DNA of 64,000 nt, taken from CAZSSM01 sp964609385 (GTDB lineage: Bacteria > Planctomycetota > Planctomycetia > Isosphaerales > Isosphaeraceae). Position 1 is the first letter of the stretch. The number at the start of each line of letters is the position of its first letter. The notes below the pieces were generated by a model, which saw only the letters and a program-made list of their open reading frames with translations, made no database searches and had not been told where the DNA came from. The DNA lies in the NCBI GenBank assembly GCA_964609385.1, contig CAZSSM010000013.1:46068-110067 (forward strand). Reading direction: 5' to 3'. Shown here piece by piece: positions 43,496 through 52,715 of this stretch. Both the position numbers and the translations under genes were made by a program.

Positions 43496-44830
43496 CTAGG
43501 GCCGGACGCTGGTGCCGTCGGGTCGGCGGAGCGGGAGCCAGATCCCCTCTCCGGACCCTCGCGCTTCGATTCGTGCGGCGCGCTCTTCATCGATCGTGAC
43601 GCCGAGCCCAGGCGCTTCGTTGATGATTAGGTAGCCGTTCTCGATCGTCGGGCAACCGGGAAAGGCCTCGCGGACCTCCTCTGGGATTGTGACCGCCTCT
43701 TGGATCCCGAAGTTGTGGATGGCCAGGTCGAGGTGGATGTTGACCGCGTGTCCGGGTGGCGAGACGTCGCCGGGACCGTGCCAGGCGGTTCGAACCCCGA
43801 ACCACTCGGCCAGGGCCGCGATCTTTCGAGCGACCGAGAGGCCGCCGATCTGAGAAATGTGCACGCGAATGAAGTCGATCAGTCGATGCGTGATCAGGTC
43901 GATCCACTCGTGCGGGTTGTTGAACAGTTCACCCATGGCGATCGGGACCGTGGTCTGGGCGCGGAGCCGCTCGAAGAACCCGTTCATCTCAGGCGGGAAC
44001 GGATCTTCAATGAAGTAGGGCCGATACGGCTCGAGGTCTTTGACCAGTCGGATCGCGTCGACCGGTGGGACTCGGCTGTGGATGTCGTGGAGGATCTCAA
44101 CCTCTTCGCCACAGGTCTCGCGGAGATGTTCGAAGAGCTTCGGGATGGCCCGGAGGTAGGGCTTCGACTCCAAGAGCGTATCTCCAGGGTGGCCGAAGCC
44201 GGCCTCCTGGAAGTCGGGGTTGGTCGCCAGATGCGGCGAGCCATAGCGCCCGAGCTGGATCCGGACGTGGCGGAAGCCCCGCTCCATCGCCTCGTGGACC
44301 TCATCCTCGACGCTTTTGAAGTCGAGGCCTCGGCAATGGACATACGTGTCGACGGCGAACCGACACTTACCTCCCAAGAGTTGGTAGACGGGCATCCCGG
44401 CCCGCTTGCCCATGATGTCCCAAAGCGCTTGGTCGAGTCCGCTCAGGGCATTGTTCAGGACCGGTCCGTTCCGCCAGTACGATGAGGTGTAGGCGGTTTG
44501 CCAGAGGTCCTCGATCCGCTCCGGGTCGCGTCCCACGGCGAACGGCTTGAGGTAGTCCTTGACGGCCGTCTCGACGACCAAGGGCCGCTGCTGGAACGTC
44601 GCGCAACCGAGCCCGTAGAGCCCCGGCTCGCTGGTCTCGACCTTGACGACATTCAGGTTGCGGACGCGGATGCTTCGGACGTCGGTGATCGTCAACGGCG
44701 GCAGGCCGCGCGTCGCGTCAGCCACACGCCCCTCAACTGCCTCGTCGACTGCAAGGGCCGGCCTTGAGGATCCCAGGGCCCCGAAGACCCCGAACGCACC
44801 CAGGCCCGTCAGCATCCCACGCCGATTCAT
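43496..44830 (-). CDS. Secreted D-mannonate dehydratase-like (mandelate racemase/enolase superfamily) protein
   Basis: 444 residues. The N-terminus NRRGMLTGLGAFGVFGALG looks like a Tat signal, unusual for a sugar acid dehydratase but common in planctomycetes. The body is an enolase-superfamily capping domain plus barrel. It shows DTYVHCRG (Tyr and His near the active site), EILHDIHSRVPP (Asp metal ligand and His), YFIEDPFPPEM (Glu ligand), IAMGELFNNP (Glu ligand) and HGPGDVSPPGHAVNIHLDLA. This matches ManD-type enzymes (RspA). The dehydration product would be 2-keto-3-deoxy-gluconate-like. Substrate not proven. Single gene. Confidence 0.86.
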   Translation of the reverse strand: MNRRGMLTGLGAFGVFGALGSSRPALAVDEAVEGRVADATRGLPPLTITDVRSIRVRNLNVVKVETSEPGLYGLGCATFQQRPLVVETAVKDYLKPFAVGRDPERIEDLWQTAYTSSYWRNGPVLNNALSGLDQALWDIMGKRAGMPVYQLLGGKCRFAVDTYVHCRGLDFKSVEDEVHEAMERGFRHVRIQLGRYGSPHLATNPDFQEAGFGHPGDTLLESKPYLRAIPKLFEHLRETCGEEVEILHDIHSRVPPVDAIRLVKDLEPYRPYFIEDPFPPEMNGFFERLRAQTTVPIAMGELFNNPHEWIDLITHRLIDFIRVHISQIGGLSVARKIAALAEWFGVRTAWHGPGDVSPPGHAVNIHLDLAIHNFGIQEAVTIPEEVREAFPGCPTIENGYLIINEAPGLGVTIDEERAARIEARGSGEGIWLPLRRPDGTSVRP

Positions 44831-45027
44831 CGGTTCGATCTCCGCACGATGGAGGGAGGTTCGGGCCGATCATCCCCCGAGCGACAACACGCCGGCACGA
44901 TCGACCCGCAGTCCCCAGCTTTTCCAGCCGATTCGACTCGGTCAACCCCCCACCGCAACGACTGGGATAACTTCAGATGTCTATTTAATAGTTCACTAAA
45001 AGAAAAGGATAATATTTGGTAAAAGCT

Positions 45028-45657
45028 CTATTGGTTTTGAAATGGGTTGCGTCCTTGCCCGGGATCCTCCGGGTTTTCGGTGGAGAGGTGAACCAGGATC
45101 AGGCATCCGTTCCGGGTGCTGACGGGACCATGGGTCCCGTACGGGAGGCGCTGGAAGTCGCCGGTCTTCATGGCGAAGCCGGCCGAGAACGCATCGCCTT
45201 CGACCAGGTAGCACTCCTCGCCGTGGGTGCCATGGGGGTGAGGCTTGAGGATGGCGCCCGGTTCCATGCGGAGCAGGAAGGTCTCAGAGCCGGGGTCGGA
45301 CCAGAGGGGTCGGATCGTCACACCGCGCGAGGTGGTCGGTCGCCAGCCCATCTCGGCATCGGTGATCACCTCGACCTCTTCGGAGCGCACCGAGGTTCGA
45401 CCGCGTCCCCGGGTCGTCCATCGGACCAATTTGAGCAGCGTCTCGCGGACCGGTGCGGGGGGGCTCGGATCCGGCTCAATCGCCTCGACCAATGCGTCCA
45501 GGGCCGGGGCGAGGTCGCGGACCGCGGCGAGATAATCCGGGTCGCCCGACTCGAGCCGTCGTTCGAAGTCGGCGCGCTGATCGGGCTCCAGGGCGCCGCT
45601 GAGGTACAGCGCGGCCAGATCCTCCAGCGGTTCGTCGGCCGGGGGTCGGGGATTCAC
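45028..45657 (-). CDS. ChrR-type anti-sigma factor with C-terminal cupin domain
   Basis: 209 residues. The N-terminal part (LEDLAALYLSGALEPDQRAD ... RRLESGDPDYLAAVRDLAPA) resembles the anti-sigma domain, and the C-terminal half is a cupin: MEPGAILKPHPHGTHGEECY followed by LVEGDAFS and later HGPVSTRNGCL. The His/Glu cluster is a metal-binding cupin pattern. In ChrR the N-terminal domain binds the sigma factor and the cupin senses singlet oxygen. The GTG start overlaps the sigma gene stop, so translation is coupled. The typical N-terminal His-Cys zinc set is not clear here. Confidence 0.82.
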   Translation of the reverse strand: MNPRPPADEPLEDLAALYLSGALEPDQRADFERRLESGDPDYLAAVRDLAPALDALVEAIEPDPSPPAPVRETLLKLVRWTTRGRGRTSVRSEEVEVITDAEMGWRPTTSRGVTIRPLWSDPGSETFLLRMEPGAILKPHPHGTHGEECYLVEGDAFSAGFAMKTGDFQRLPYGTHGPVSTRNGCLILVHLSTENPEDPGQGRNPFQNQ

Positions 45658-46202
45658 GTCACGGGGTCCGATCCGGAGTTCAGGAGGCCACGGAGCTTGG
45701 CTAGCCCGGCACGGATCCGCGTCTTGACCGTGCCCAGAGGAAGATTCAACCGTTCGGAGATTTGATGATGGGTCAGGCCGTCGAAGAACGCTAATTTTAC
45801 GACCTGGGACTGGTCCGCTGACAAGGCTTTTAGCGCGACACTCAGATGATTATGCGCCTCTTGATCGACGAGCTGATGGGACGGGTCCACTTCGATGGTT
45901 CGCGGATCGTTCGAATCAGGATGGCTGGGGACCGGGTTCCGACGTCGATAGTCGATCGCGCGCGAACGGGTCAGCAAAGCGAGCCACCCCCGGACTGAGG
46001 ACCGCGACGGGTCGTAGCGGTCGGCGCATTCCCAGACCTGCCAGAAGACCTCCTGGAGCACGTCGTCGGCCTCGATCGCCCCAGGGATCTGCCGACGGAT
46101 CAGGCCGAGCACCAGCGGCGCGTGTCGATCGTAGAACGCGGCGAAGGCCTCCGCGTCGCGATCGGCGATCCGTTGGAGCAGTTCGAGGTCGGTAGGTTCC
46201 AT
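45654..46202 (-). CDS. ECF sigma factor paired with a ChrR-type anti-sigma
   Basis: 182 residues. Region 2 (DVLQEVFWQVWECADRYDPS ... RGWLALLTRSRAIDYRRR) and region 4 (DGLTHHQISERLNLPLGTVK then TRIRAGLAKLR) are clear. The start at 46202 is chosen because GGGGA lies upstream; the open frame to 46496 has no support. It overlaps by four bases with the ChrR-like anti-sigma gene, the standard RpoE-ChrR arrangement. It would direct transcription of an oxidative-stress regulon, probably including its own operon; I cannot pinpoint the promoters. The divergent DUF4394 gene is a candidate target. Confidence 0.9.
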   Translation of the reverse strand: MEPTDLELLQRIADRDAEAFAAFYDRHAPLVLGLIRRQIPGAIEADDVLQEVFWQVWECADRYDPSRSSVRGWLALLTRSRAIDYRRRNPVPSHPDSNDPRTIEVDPSHQLVDQEAHNHLSVALKALSADQSQVVKLAFFDGLTHHQISERLNLPLGTVKTRIRAGLAKLRGLLNSGSDPVT

Positions 46203-46843
46203 CCGGATAGGTCCCCGTCTCCTCGGAGGCAGGACATCGCGACGGGTTGCTGACGGTGGGCGACTCGGGTTTGTTCGGACGGTAGGGCCCGATAGCGGGC
46301 TCCTTTGGAGACGACCGAACCCTTCCATCATAGACGTTCGATTGGGCCCACGTGACCCGAAAACGTCGCGATGCGCGACGCGTTCGCTTGGGCTCGGGTG
46401 AATTCCCAGAATTCTCCAAGCCCCTGACATCCAATTCGCTCGGGGGTGCGTACCCTCTTCAGTCGCTCGGGATCGGTCCCCAACCGGATCGGTCACAGTC
46501 GACCTTCAATCCGTCATCCGAGCCCATCTCATGACGGCTCAACGGTCCATAACACCCATGCGGTGTCGGAACCCGGTGCGTTCCCAAGGTTTTCGTCGAC
46601 GGTCGTGATCGTCCTGAATGTAGCGCCCTCCACGCGCCGAGGTGTCCGAACACGACCCGGAAGTCGTTCCCCAACACCTTCCCCCACCTGGGCGGTCCCG
46701 AAGGACTCGGGCGAACCCGCGAGGCAACCCGCCGACTCGACAACCCTCCGTGACGGCGGGTTTCGTCGATCTCTTCCGACAAGCACCGAAGGTGTTTGGA
46801 TTCTCGATCGAGTAATCACCATCCGATTTAGGAGTTTTCATCG
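46203..46843. other. Divergent intergenic region between ECF sigma and DUF4394 genes
   Basis: About 640 bases with no supported gene; small open frames on both strands lack domains. AGGAG at 46830-46834 is the ribosome site of the DUF4394 gene. This region should contain the divergent promoters, but I could not identify a confident ECF-type -35/-10 pair. Confidence 0.4.
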
Positions 46844-47773
46844 ATGACTGTTCGATATGTTACCTCCCTGTCCTTGTTGGTCGGTTTGCTGTTGCTGTGG
46901 TGCGTTGGTGCGGAACGGGCCAACGCGATCCCGTTCGGCTTCGTGCTCGGCAACGGCGGGACGACCCTGCACCAGTTCGACGTCGATGATCCCGGCAATG
47001 CGAGCGTCGTCTCCATCACCTTGAACGGCACGACGGCGAGCCTCGACGCGATCGACTTCCGCCCCCTCGACGGCGTCCTCTATGGCTATGACGACGTTAC
47101 CGACACCTACTACACCGTCGACAAGAACACCGGCGCGTTGACGACCGCCAGCATCGACGCTGTCCCGACAGCGACCGATCAGCTCGACATCGACTTCAAT
47201 CCGACCATCGATCGGATGCGGACCGTCACCGCGCTGGACACCAACATCGTCTACAACCCCAACGACGGGTCGACGACCCTGGTCACCCCGCTTTTCTATG
47301 ATGTCGGCGATCTCTTCGAGGGTACCAACCCGTTCGTTGTCGGGAACGCCTACACCAACAACTTCGACGGGGCGACCGAGACGACCCAATTCGTCCTCGA
47401 TGCTACTCTGAACAGTTTGGCCACCCTGGCCAACAACGCCGGCACGCTCTCGACCGTCGGCGTGGTGACCCTCAACGGTGAGGAACTCGACTTCGACCCG
47501 GAAGGCGGTTTCGACATTTTCACCGACGGGATGGGTAACAATACCGCCTTCGCCGCGTTGAACGTCGACGGGCTCGCGGGGCTTTACTCGATCGACCTGA
47601 TGACCGCCGAGGCCAGCTTCCTTGGCGACCTCCCCTCCGAATTCGGGACCATCAACGGCCTCGCGCTCACAATTCCCGAACCCTCGACGATCGCCCTCTC
47701 GGGAATCGGCTTGATCGCAGCCTTCGGCATCCTCCGACGTCGAACGGTCAGCGAAACCAGAGCCAGAGTCTGA
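46844..47773 (+). CDS. DUF4394 domain PEP-CTERM exported protein
   Basis: 309 residues. A signal peptide (about 1-27, LSLLVGLLLLWCVGAERANA) is followed by a DUF4394 beta-propeller-like domain (IDFRPLDGVLYGYDDVTDTY, DQLDIDFNPTIDRMRTVTAL, VVTLNGEELDFDPEGGFDI). A PEP-CTERM sorting signal closes the protein: PEPSTIALSGIGLIAAFGIL then RRR. PEP-CTERM proteins are cut by exosortase and attached to the envelope or exopolysaccharide. AGGAG lies nine bases before the ATG. It is transcribed divergently from the ECF/ChrR pair. Confidence 0.9.
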   Translation: MTVRYVTSLSLLVGLLLLWCVGAERANAIPFGFVLGNGGTTLHQFDVDDPGNASVVSITLNGTTASLDAIDFRPLDGVLYGYDDVTDTYYTVDKNTGALTTASIDAVPTATDQLDIDFNPTIDRMRTVTALDTNIVYNPNDGSTTLVTPLFYDVGDLFEGTNPFVVGNAYTNNFDGATETTQFVLDATLNSLATLANNAGTLSTVGVVTLNGEELDFDPEGGFDIFTDGMGNNTAFAALNVDGLAGLYSIDLMTAEASFLGDLPSEFGTINGLALTIPEPSTIALSGIGLIAAFGILRRRTVSETRARV

Positions 47774-47836
47774 GAGGCCCGGTCGAGCTGATATAAAGTC
47801 GATGGAATTCGGAAGTCAAATGACTTGGTCGAGTTA

Positions 47837-49750
47837 TCAGTAGACCCCATGCAGAGGTCCGCCGGGTGCGCCTAGAGCGTCGACCCGGCGCTCAATGTCG
47901 GGGTCGTCGACCAGCGGCGGTGCGTGGTGCGGCTTGATCCGCGCGTCGATCAAAAGCGGTCCCCGGCAACCCCAGTGCTTGTGGATCGTGAACGGGTCGA
48001 CGCCGGAGATATCGACTGCCGGGTTTGATCGGGTAAAGGTGACCCAGAGCAGGTTGTTAAGCTGACGCGCGACGAACTCGGCATCGTCGACCAAGATGAT
48101 CATTGGGAAGGGGCGGAGCGGGTGGTCGGGGCCGATCGCGTTGGCGAGCCGTTCCAGGTCGGGATGGGGTCGTTCGACAGCCCCGGGCCGGAAGGTTGGT
48201 CCCCGGACGGCCAGGATCCCAGGCAACGCGACGCGGGCGTCAGGGAACTCCTCAGGCAACGTCATGTCCCTCGGCAGCTCGGTGGGCAGTTCGCGACGGG
48301 GCGGGCCGGCGGCGGCAATGACGACCTTCGAGCCCTGATTGAACCCGTGGCCGGAGTAGTCGAGCGTGTCGATCGTGGTTCTGGTCTGGAAGTGGAGGTC
48401 CTCGGCCCAGTCGACCCTCTGGAGCAGGTGCGCGAGGACCGCCGGGATGTCTCGGACGTCGAGGTCCGGATCATCTTCGTGCGCGACGATCAGGAGGTAC
48501 TTGGCCAGCGACATCTGACCCTGACCGAGGATCGCATTGGCGGCAGTCAACAGCTCCTGGGGTCGTCTGGTTTGGGCATAGGGCACGTATCGTTCGCTGC
48601 CAATGGCCAGCAAGAGCGGGTGGACGCCGGCGGCATCGACGGCGTTGACAGCCCGGACGCCTGGCACGACGGTCGGGATCAAGGGGCCGGTCAGCTCATG
48701 GATCAGGTCGCCGAAGGTGGTGTCCTCCTGCGGGGGGCGGCCCACTGAAGTGAACGGCCAGATCGCGCCGGGCCGGTGATAGACCCGTTCGACTTGCAGG
48801 ACGGGGAAGTCGTGGACGAGGCTGTAATAGCCCAAGTGGTCGCCGAACGGACCCTCGGGGCGCAGGGTCTCCGGGTCGATGGTCCCGCAGATCGCGAAGT
48901 CGATCTCCGCTGGGATCGGCAAGCGGTTGGGTCCCTCCTCATCGCGAGGCGTGACCAGGGCGACGCGACGTCCACCGAGGACGCCGGCGAAGCTCAATTC
49001 CGAGAGGCCCTCGGGCAACGGCATGACGGCCGAAAAGATCAAGGACGGCGGCCCACCCACGAGCACGTTAACCGGCAGGCGTTCCCCGCGCTCCAAGGCA
49101 CGCGCGTGATGCACGCCGATCCCGCGATGGATCTGGTAATGGAGGCCGACCTCCTGGTTGGGTCGATACGATCCGCCGGAGAGCTGAACCCGATACATGC
49201 CGAGGTTTGAGTGCGTTGGTCCGGGCCGATGCGGGTCCTCCGAGTAGACCAAGGGCAAAGTCACGAACGCGCCGCCGTCGTCGGGCCAGGACTTGAGTTG
49301 CGGGAGCCGATCGATCTGAGTCTGGTGCGCCAGGATCGGTCCCGAGCCGACTCGTCGGGGCAACATCTTCCAGGCCGTCGCCGGGACACCCACATACCGG
49401 AGCGGTTGGCGTTTGGCGGCTTCGGGATCGGCTTTCAGTTCGACGAGGCGACGGACCGAGTCCCAGGTCTTTCGGAACAGGAACCGGCCGCGCTCCCTCG
49501 TGCCGAAGAGGTTGCCAACCATCGGGAACGGGGTGTTCCGGACGCGACGGAAGAGGATCGCCGGCCCCTCGGCCTGGTAAACCCGGCGCTGGATGGCCGC
49601 GGCCTCGAGATGTGGGTCGATCTCAACATCGATCTCGACCAGTTGGCCGGTCGCCTTCAGGTCCTCAACACAGTCCGCCAAGCTCCGATAGCTCATCGAT
49701 CCGACATCCGATCCGTTTTCCATCATGGCCCACGATTCGTCCGGGGTCAT
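47837..49750 (-). CDS. UbiD family (de)carboxylase
   Basis: About 637 residues, matching the UbiD family: SYRSLADCVEDLKATGQLVE near the start, then VGNLFGTRERG, LGMYRVQLSGGSYRPNQEVG, HYQIHRGIGVHHARA, PEGLSELSFAGVLGGRRVAL, and the ExxxxFGDHLGYYS motif in LRPEGPFGDHLGYYSLVHDF with catalytic Arg/Glu. The enzyme needs prenylated FMN, made by UbiX. Substrates are aromatic or conjugated carboxylic acids. Start codon is uncertain: ATG at 49750 follows GGGGA, while ATG at 49696 fits the family N-terminus better. No ubiX is visible in the window. Confidence 0.9.
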   Translation of the reverse strand: MTPDESWAMMENGSDVGSMSYRSLADCVEDLKATGQLVEIDVEIDPHLEAAAIQRRVYQAEGPAILFRRVRNTPFPMVGNLFGTRERGRFLFRKTWDSVRRLVELKADPEAAKRQPLRYVGVPATAWKMLPRRVGSGPILAHQTQIDRLPQLKSWPDDGGAFVTLPLVYSEDPHRPGPTHSNLGMYRVQLSGGSYRPNQEVGLHYQIHRGIGVHHARALERGERLPVNVLVGGPPSLIFSAVMPLPEGLSELSFAGVLGGRRVALVTPRDEEGPNRLPIPAEIDFAICGTIDPETLRPEGPFGDHLGYYSLVHDFPVLQVERVYHRPGAIWPFTSVGRPPQEDTTFGDLIHELTGPLIPTVVPGVRAVNAVDAAGVHPLLLAIGSERYVPYAQTRRPQELLTAANAILGQGQMSLAKYLLIVAHEDDPDLDVRDIPAVLAHLLQRVDWAEDLHFQTRTTIDTLDYSGHGFNQGSKVVIAAAGPPRRELPTELPRDMTLPEEFPDARVALPGILAVRGPTFRPGAVERPHPDLERLANAIGPDHPLRPFPMIILVDDAEFVARQLNNLLWVTFTRSNPAVDISGVDPFTIHKHWGCRGPLLIDARIKPHHAPPLVDDPDIERRVDALGAPGGPLHGVY

Positions 49751-50036
49751 CAATTCCCCACGTTGAGGCGATGGCAATCCCGATCCTTGCGTGGCGTTGG
49801 TCCTCACATAGCGCACTGTGAAGCGCCGACGTCACGAACGATTGTATGTCAACGAGGCGGATCGCGGGGACAGGCTTGGCCTTCAGGCCGGCTTCGGACC
49901 GTCCTCGGCAACTTGTCAAGGTAGGATCGGTCTTTTATGCTCAGAGTGTGATTTGAAGATGATGGAGTCGATGCTCGGCTCTGATCAAGAGCGGATCACT
50001 CGAGAAATATTCCCATCACCGCGATGAGAGTCTGCG

Positions 50037-50510
50037 ATGTCGATTTTCCTGCTTGCCGCCTTGTCATTGTCTTCGGGGGGACCGATCGAGTCGGGCCCGG
50101 CTCTGACCCTTGACGCTCAAGAGCAGACCGGTGCTGAGCGGGTCCGCGATTTCCTGCTGGACGAGGGGTTCCGCCCGGAGATCGACGAGGCCGGAGACGT
50201 CACGTTCCGATTCGAAGGTCGCTTTTATTATGTGTCGATTTATGAGGACGATCCGGGGTTCTTCCACCTGGTCTTCCCCAACTTCTGGGAGATCGAGGAC
50301 AAGGAGGAGCGGATCCGGGCTCTCGAGGCGGCCAACCAAGTCAACCGGGACACCAAGACGATCAAGATCTATATCAATGCATTTGATAATGTAAGCTGCT
50401 CGGTCGAATGTTTTATGGCCAAGCCCGACGACTTCGAGGCCTACTTCTTCCGATCGTTGCAAGTCATGCAGGATTCGGTTCGCAATTTCGTCGAGCGCAT
50501 GAACGAGTGA
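50037..50510 (+). CDS. YbjN-like (type III secretion chaperone-fold) domain protein
   Basis: 157 residues. After a short hydrophobic N-terminus (SIFLLAALSLSSGGP) the rest matches the YbjN fold, with DFLLDEGFRPEIDEAGDVTF, RFEGRFYYVSIYEDDPGFFH, EERIRALEAANQVNRDTKTI, and an amphipathic C-terminal helix (SLQVMQDSVRNFVERMNE). YbjN proteins are regulators or chaperone-like factors of uncertain function. The N-terminal segment may be a signal peptide, which would be unusual; alternatively the start lies downstream. The next gene (M24 peptidase) is about 190 bases further on the same strand. Confidence 0.65.
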   Translation: MSIFLLAALSLSSGGPIESGPALTLDAQEQTGAERVRDFLLDEGFRPEIDEAGDVTFRFEGRFYYVSIYEDDPGFFHLVFPNFWEIEDKEERIRALEAANQVNRDTKTIKIYINAFDNVSCSVECFMAKPDDFEAYFFRSLQVMQDSVRNFVERMNE

Positions 50511-50696
50511 GGCCGGTTCGGCATCCCGGGTAACTCGTTTGCTTGAGACGGCGTCGACAACACCGTTTGGCTGGCTCGCCCGTGGTTGACGGGTTAGGAT
50601 CGAGTGATTCGATCGAGGATCGCGACCGGCATATTCACCGGAGGCGACCGGTTGCCGACCCGATCCTCGTCCCCGCCGCCCGCAGCGAGGCCCGTG

Positions 50697-51806
50697 ATGT
50701 CCGGCCATGCCCGCCGACGCGACGCGCTCCGACGCGCCCTGCACGACGATGACGACCTGGTCCTCGAGACCCTCTTGGTCAGCTCCGAACCGAACGTCCG
50801 GTACCTCAGCGGGTTCACCGGCGACAGCTCGATGATGCTCGTCGGCCCGGGCGATCGGGAGTTGATCATCTCCGACGGTCGCTACACCGAGCAGTTGGAG
50901 CGCGAGTGTCCCGACTTGCCGAAACATATCCGGCCAATCGGCCAAAAGCTGTCCGAGGCGATCGGTGAGATCGTCTCGAAGCTCGGGATCTCAAGGCTCG
51001 GGATCGAATCGGCACACCTGACCCTGGCCGCCTTCGAGGCGATCGATGTGCCCTTGACGACGACCCAACTGGTGCCGACCGCCGGCAAGGTCGAGCAACT
51101 CCGAGCGGTCAAGGACGACGAGGAACAAGGGGTGATCCGCCGGGCCGTCGCGGTGGCCGAGCGCGCCCTGCAACACCTGCTCAGTGGGCTCCGACCCGAT
51201 GAGAGCGAGAAGGACGTCGCCGATGCCTTGGAGGCGTCGCTTCGGCGTTGCGGCGCCGAGGCAGCCAGCTTCGACCCGATCGTCGCCGTCGGGGCCAACG
51301 CGGCCTTACCGCATTATCGTCCTGACGCGGCGGCCCGGATCGGCGACGGGACGTTCCTGCTGATCGACTGGGGCGCGTCGGTCTCGGGGTATAAAAGCGA
51401 CTTGACCCGTGTGGTGCCCGTGAGTAGGGTGACGTCCCCATTCGCCGAGGTCTATGAGGCGGTCCGTACGGCCCAGGATCGGGCCATCGCCGCGATCCGA
51501 CCGGGCGTGGAGGCCGCCGCGATCGATCAGGTCGCGCGGCAGAGCCTGGAACAAGCGGGATACGGACCGCAGTTCCTCCACAGCCTCGGTCATGGGATCG
51601 GGCTCCAAGTGCACGAGGCGCCCAGTCTCCGCCAGCCCTCCGAGGATCGGTTGGAGGCGGGTATGGTCGTGACCGTCGAGCCCGGCGTGTACCTGCCCGG
51701 CTGGGGAGGCGTCCGACTCGAACTGGACGTGCTCGTCACCGACGAGGGGGCCGAGGTGCTCGGCCAGCTCAGCCGCGACCCGGACGCGTTGGCGCCGTTT
51801 CCTTGA
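50697..51806 (+). CDS. M24 family Xaa-Pro aminopeptidase-like peptidase
   Basis: 369 residues. An N-terminal creatinase-like domain (TLLVSSEPNVRYLSGFTGDS) precedes the pita-bread domain with the five metal ligands: two Asp in LLIDWGASVSGYKSDLTR, His in HSLGHGIGLQVHEAP, Glu in VTVEPGVYL, and Glu in GVRLELDVLVT. It would be a dimetal Xaa-Pro peptidase of the cytoplasm. Start at 50697 follows GAGG with a six-base spacing. It directly precedes accB and accC, an arrangement common in bacteria, although efp, often placed between, is absent. Confidence 0.92.
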   Translation: MSGHARRRDALRRALHDDDDLVLETLLVSSEPNVRYLSGFTGDSSMMLVGPGDRELIISDGRYTEQLERECPDLPKHIRPIGQKLSEAIGEIVSKLGISRLGIESAHLTLAAFEAIDVPLTTTQLVPTAGKVEQLRAVKDDEEQGVIRRAVAVAERALQHLLSGLRPDESEKDVADALEASLRRCGAEAASFDPIVAVGANAALPHYRPDAAARIGDGTFLLIDWGASVSGYKSDLTRVVPVSRVTSPFAEVYEAVRTAQDRAIAAIRPGVEAAAIDQVARQSLEQAGYGPQFLHSLGHGIGLQVHEAPSLRQPSEDRLEAGMVVTVEPGVYLPGWGGVRLELDVLVTDEGAEVLGQLSRDPDALAPFP

Positions 51807-51920
51807 AGGCAACCCCGCGCCGGATCGGGTCCTCGCCCAGGACCAGGAATCCCCTCGCTCGGCCGTGGCCCCGTCGCCTCGTCGAGGCCGACCGCCCCCA
51901 TCCCCGAACGCGAGCCCACC

Positions 51921-52484
51921 ATGTCGGATGAGTCTGCCAACGCCGTCTCGTCGGAACCGAACGACCTCTCCCCACGCTCTGAACGGACCGACGTTGAGAC
52001 GATCCGCCATCTGGTCCGGCTGATGCACCGGTTCGACCTCACGGCGATCGATCTGGTCGACGGCCCGATGCAGATCCGGTTGCGTCGACGGTCGCACGAG
52101 TCGGCCTCGGCACCGGTGGCCACCCCCGCCCCGATGCCGTTGTCCGCGCCGACGGTGGTTGCCAACGCGGTCGAAGCCCAGGCGACTTCGACGACCGAGC
52201 CCGAGGTCGAACAGATCCATATCACGAGCCCGATGGTCGGCACATTCTACTCATCCAGCGATCCACAGTCCGAGCCGTTCGTCCGGGTCGGCTCGATGGT
52301 CCGGCACGACACGGTTGTCTGCATCATCGAGGCGATGAAGGTCTTCACCGAGATCCCGGCCGGCGGTGGCGTCTCGGCCCACGCCATCCCACCTGGACAG
52401 AGTTTTCGGATCGCTGAGGTCCTCGTCACCAACGGGCAGGCCGTTGAGTTCGGCCAACCGCTCTTCCGCGTCGAGCCGAGCTAA
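51921..52484 (+). CDS. accB: Biotin carboxyl carrier protein of acetyl-CoA carboxylase
   Basis: 187 residues with the usual design: an N-terminal helical segment (ETIRHLVRLMHRFDLTAIDL), a linker rich in Ala/Pro/Thr (about 60-95), and the biotinyl domain. The latter contains ITSPMVGTFYSSSDPQSEPF and the biotinylation site IIEAMKVFTEIPAG with Lys at residue 140 (usual motif EAMK). BCCP carries the carboxyl group between biotin carboxylase and carboxyltransferase in the first step of fatty acid synthesis. accC follows about 230 bases downstream. Confidence 0.94.
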   Translation: MSDESANAVSSEPNDLSPRSERTDVETIRHLVRLMHRFDLTAIDLVDGPMQIRLRRRSHESASAPVATPAPMPLSAPTVVANAVEAQATSTTEPEVEQIHITSPMVGTFYSSSDPQSEPFVRVGSMVRHDTVVCIIEAMKVFTEIPAGGGVSAHAIPPGQSFRIAEVLVTNGQAVEFGQPLFRVEPS

Positions 52485-52715
52485 ACCAAGTTCCCAAGAC
52501 CTCGATCGGAAAAGCGAACGCCCACCGTCGCCTGGAGCGACAGACTTCGTTGAGGCCGGCCGATCGGTCGCGAGCCGATGCTTTGGGTCCTTGGACGATC
52601 CGATCCCATCGTCGTCGACAGGTCCCTGGTACACCGGGGTCTCGGTCGCGAGCCCCCGTTCCCGCGGTCCCGAGTTGATCACCCCATCCTTTTGGGGAGG
52701 AGTCCGAGCACACCG

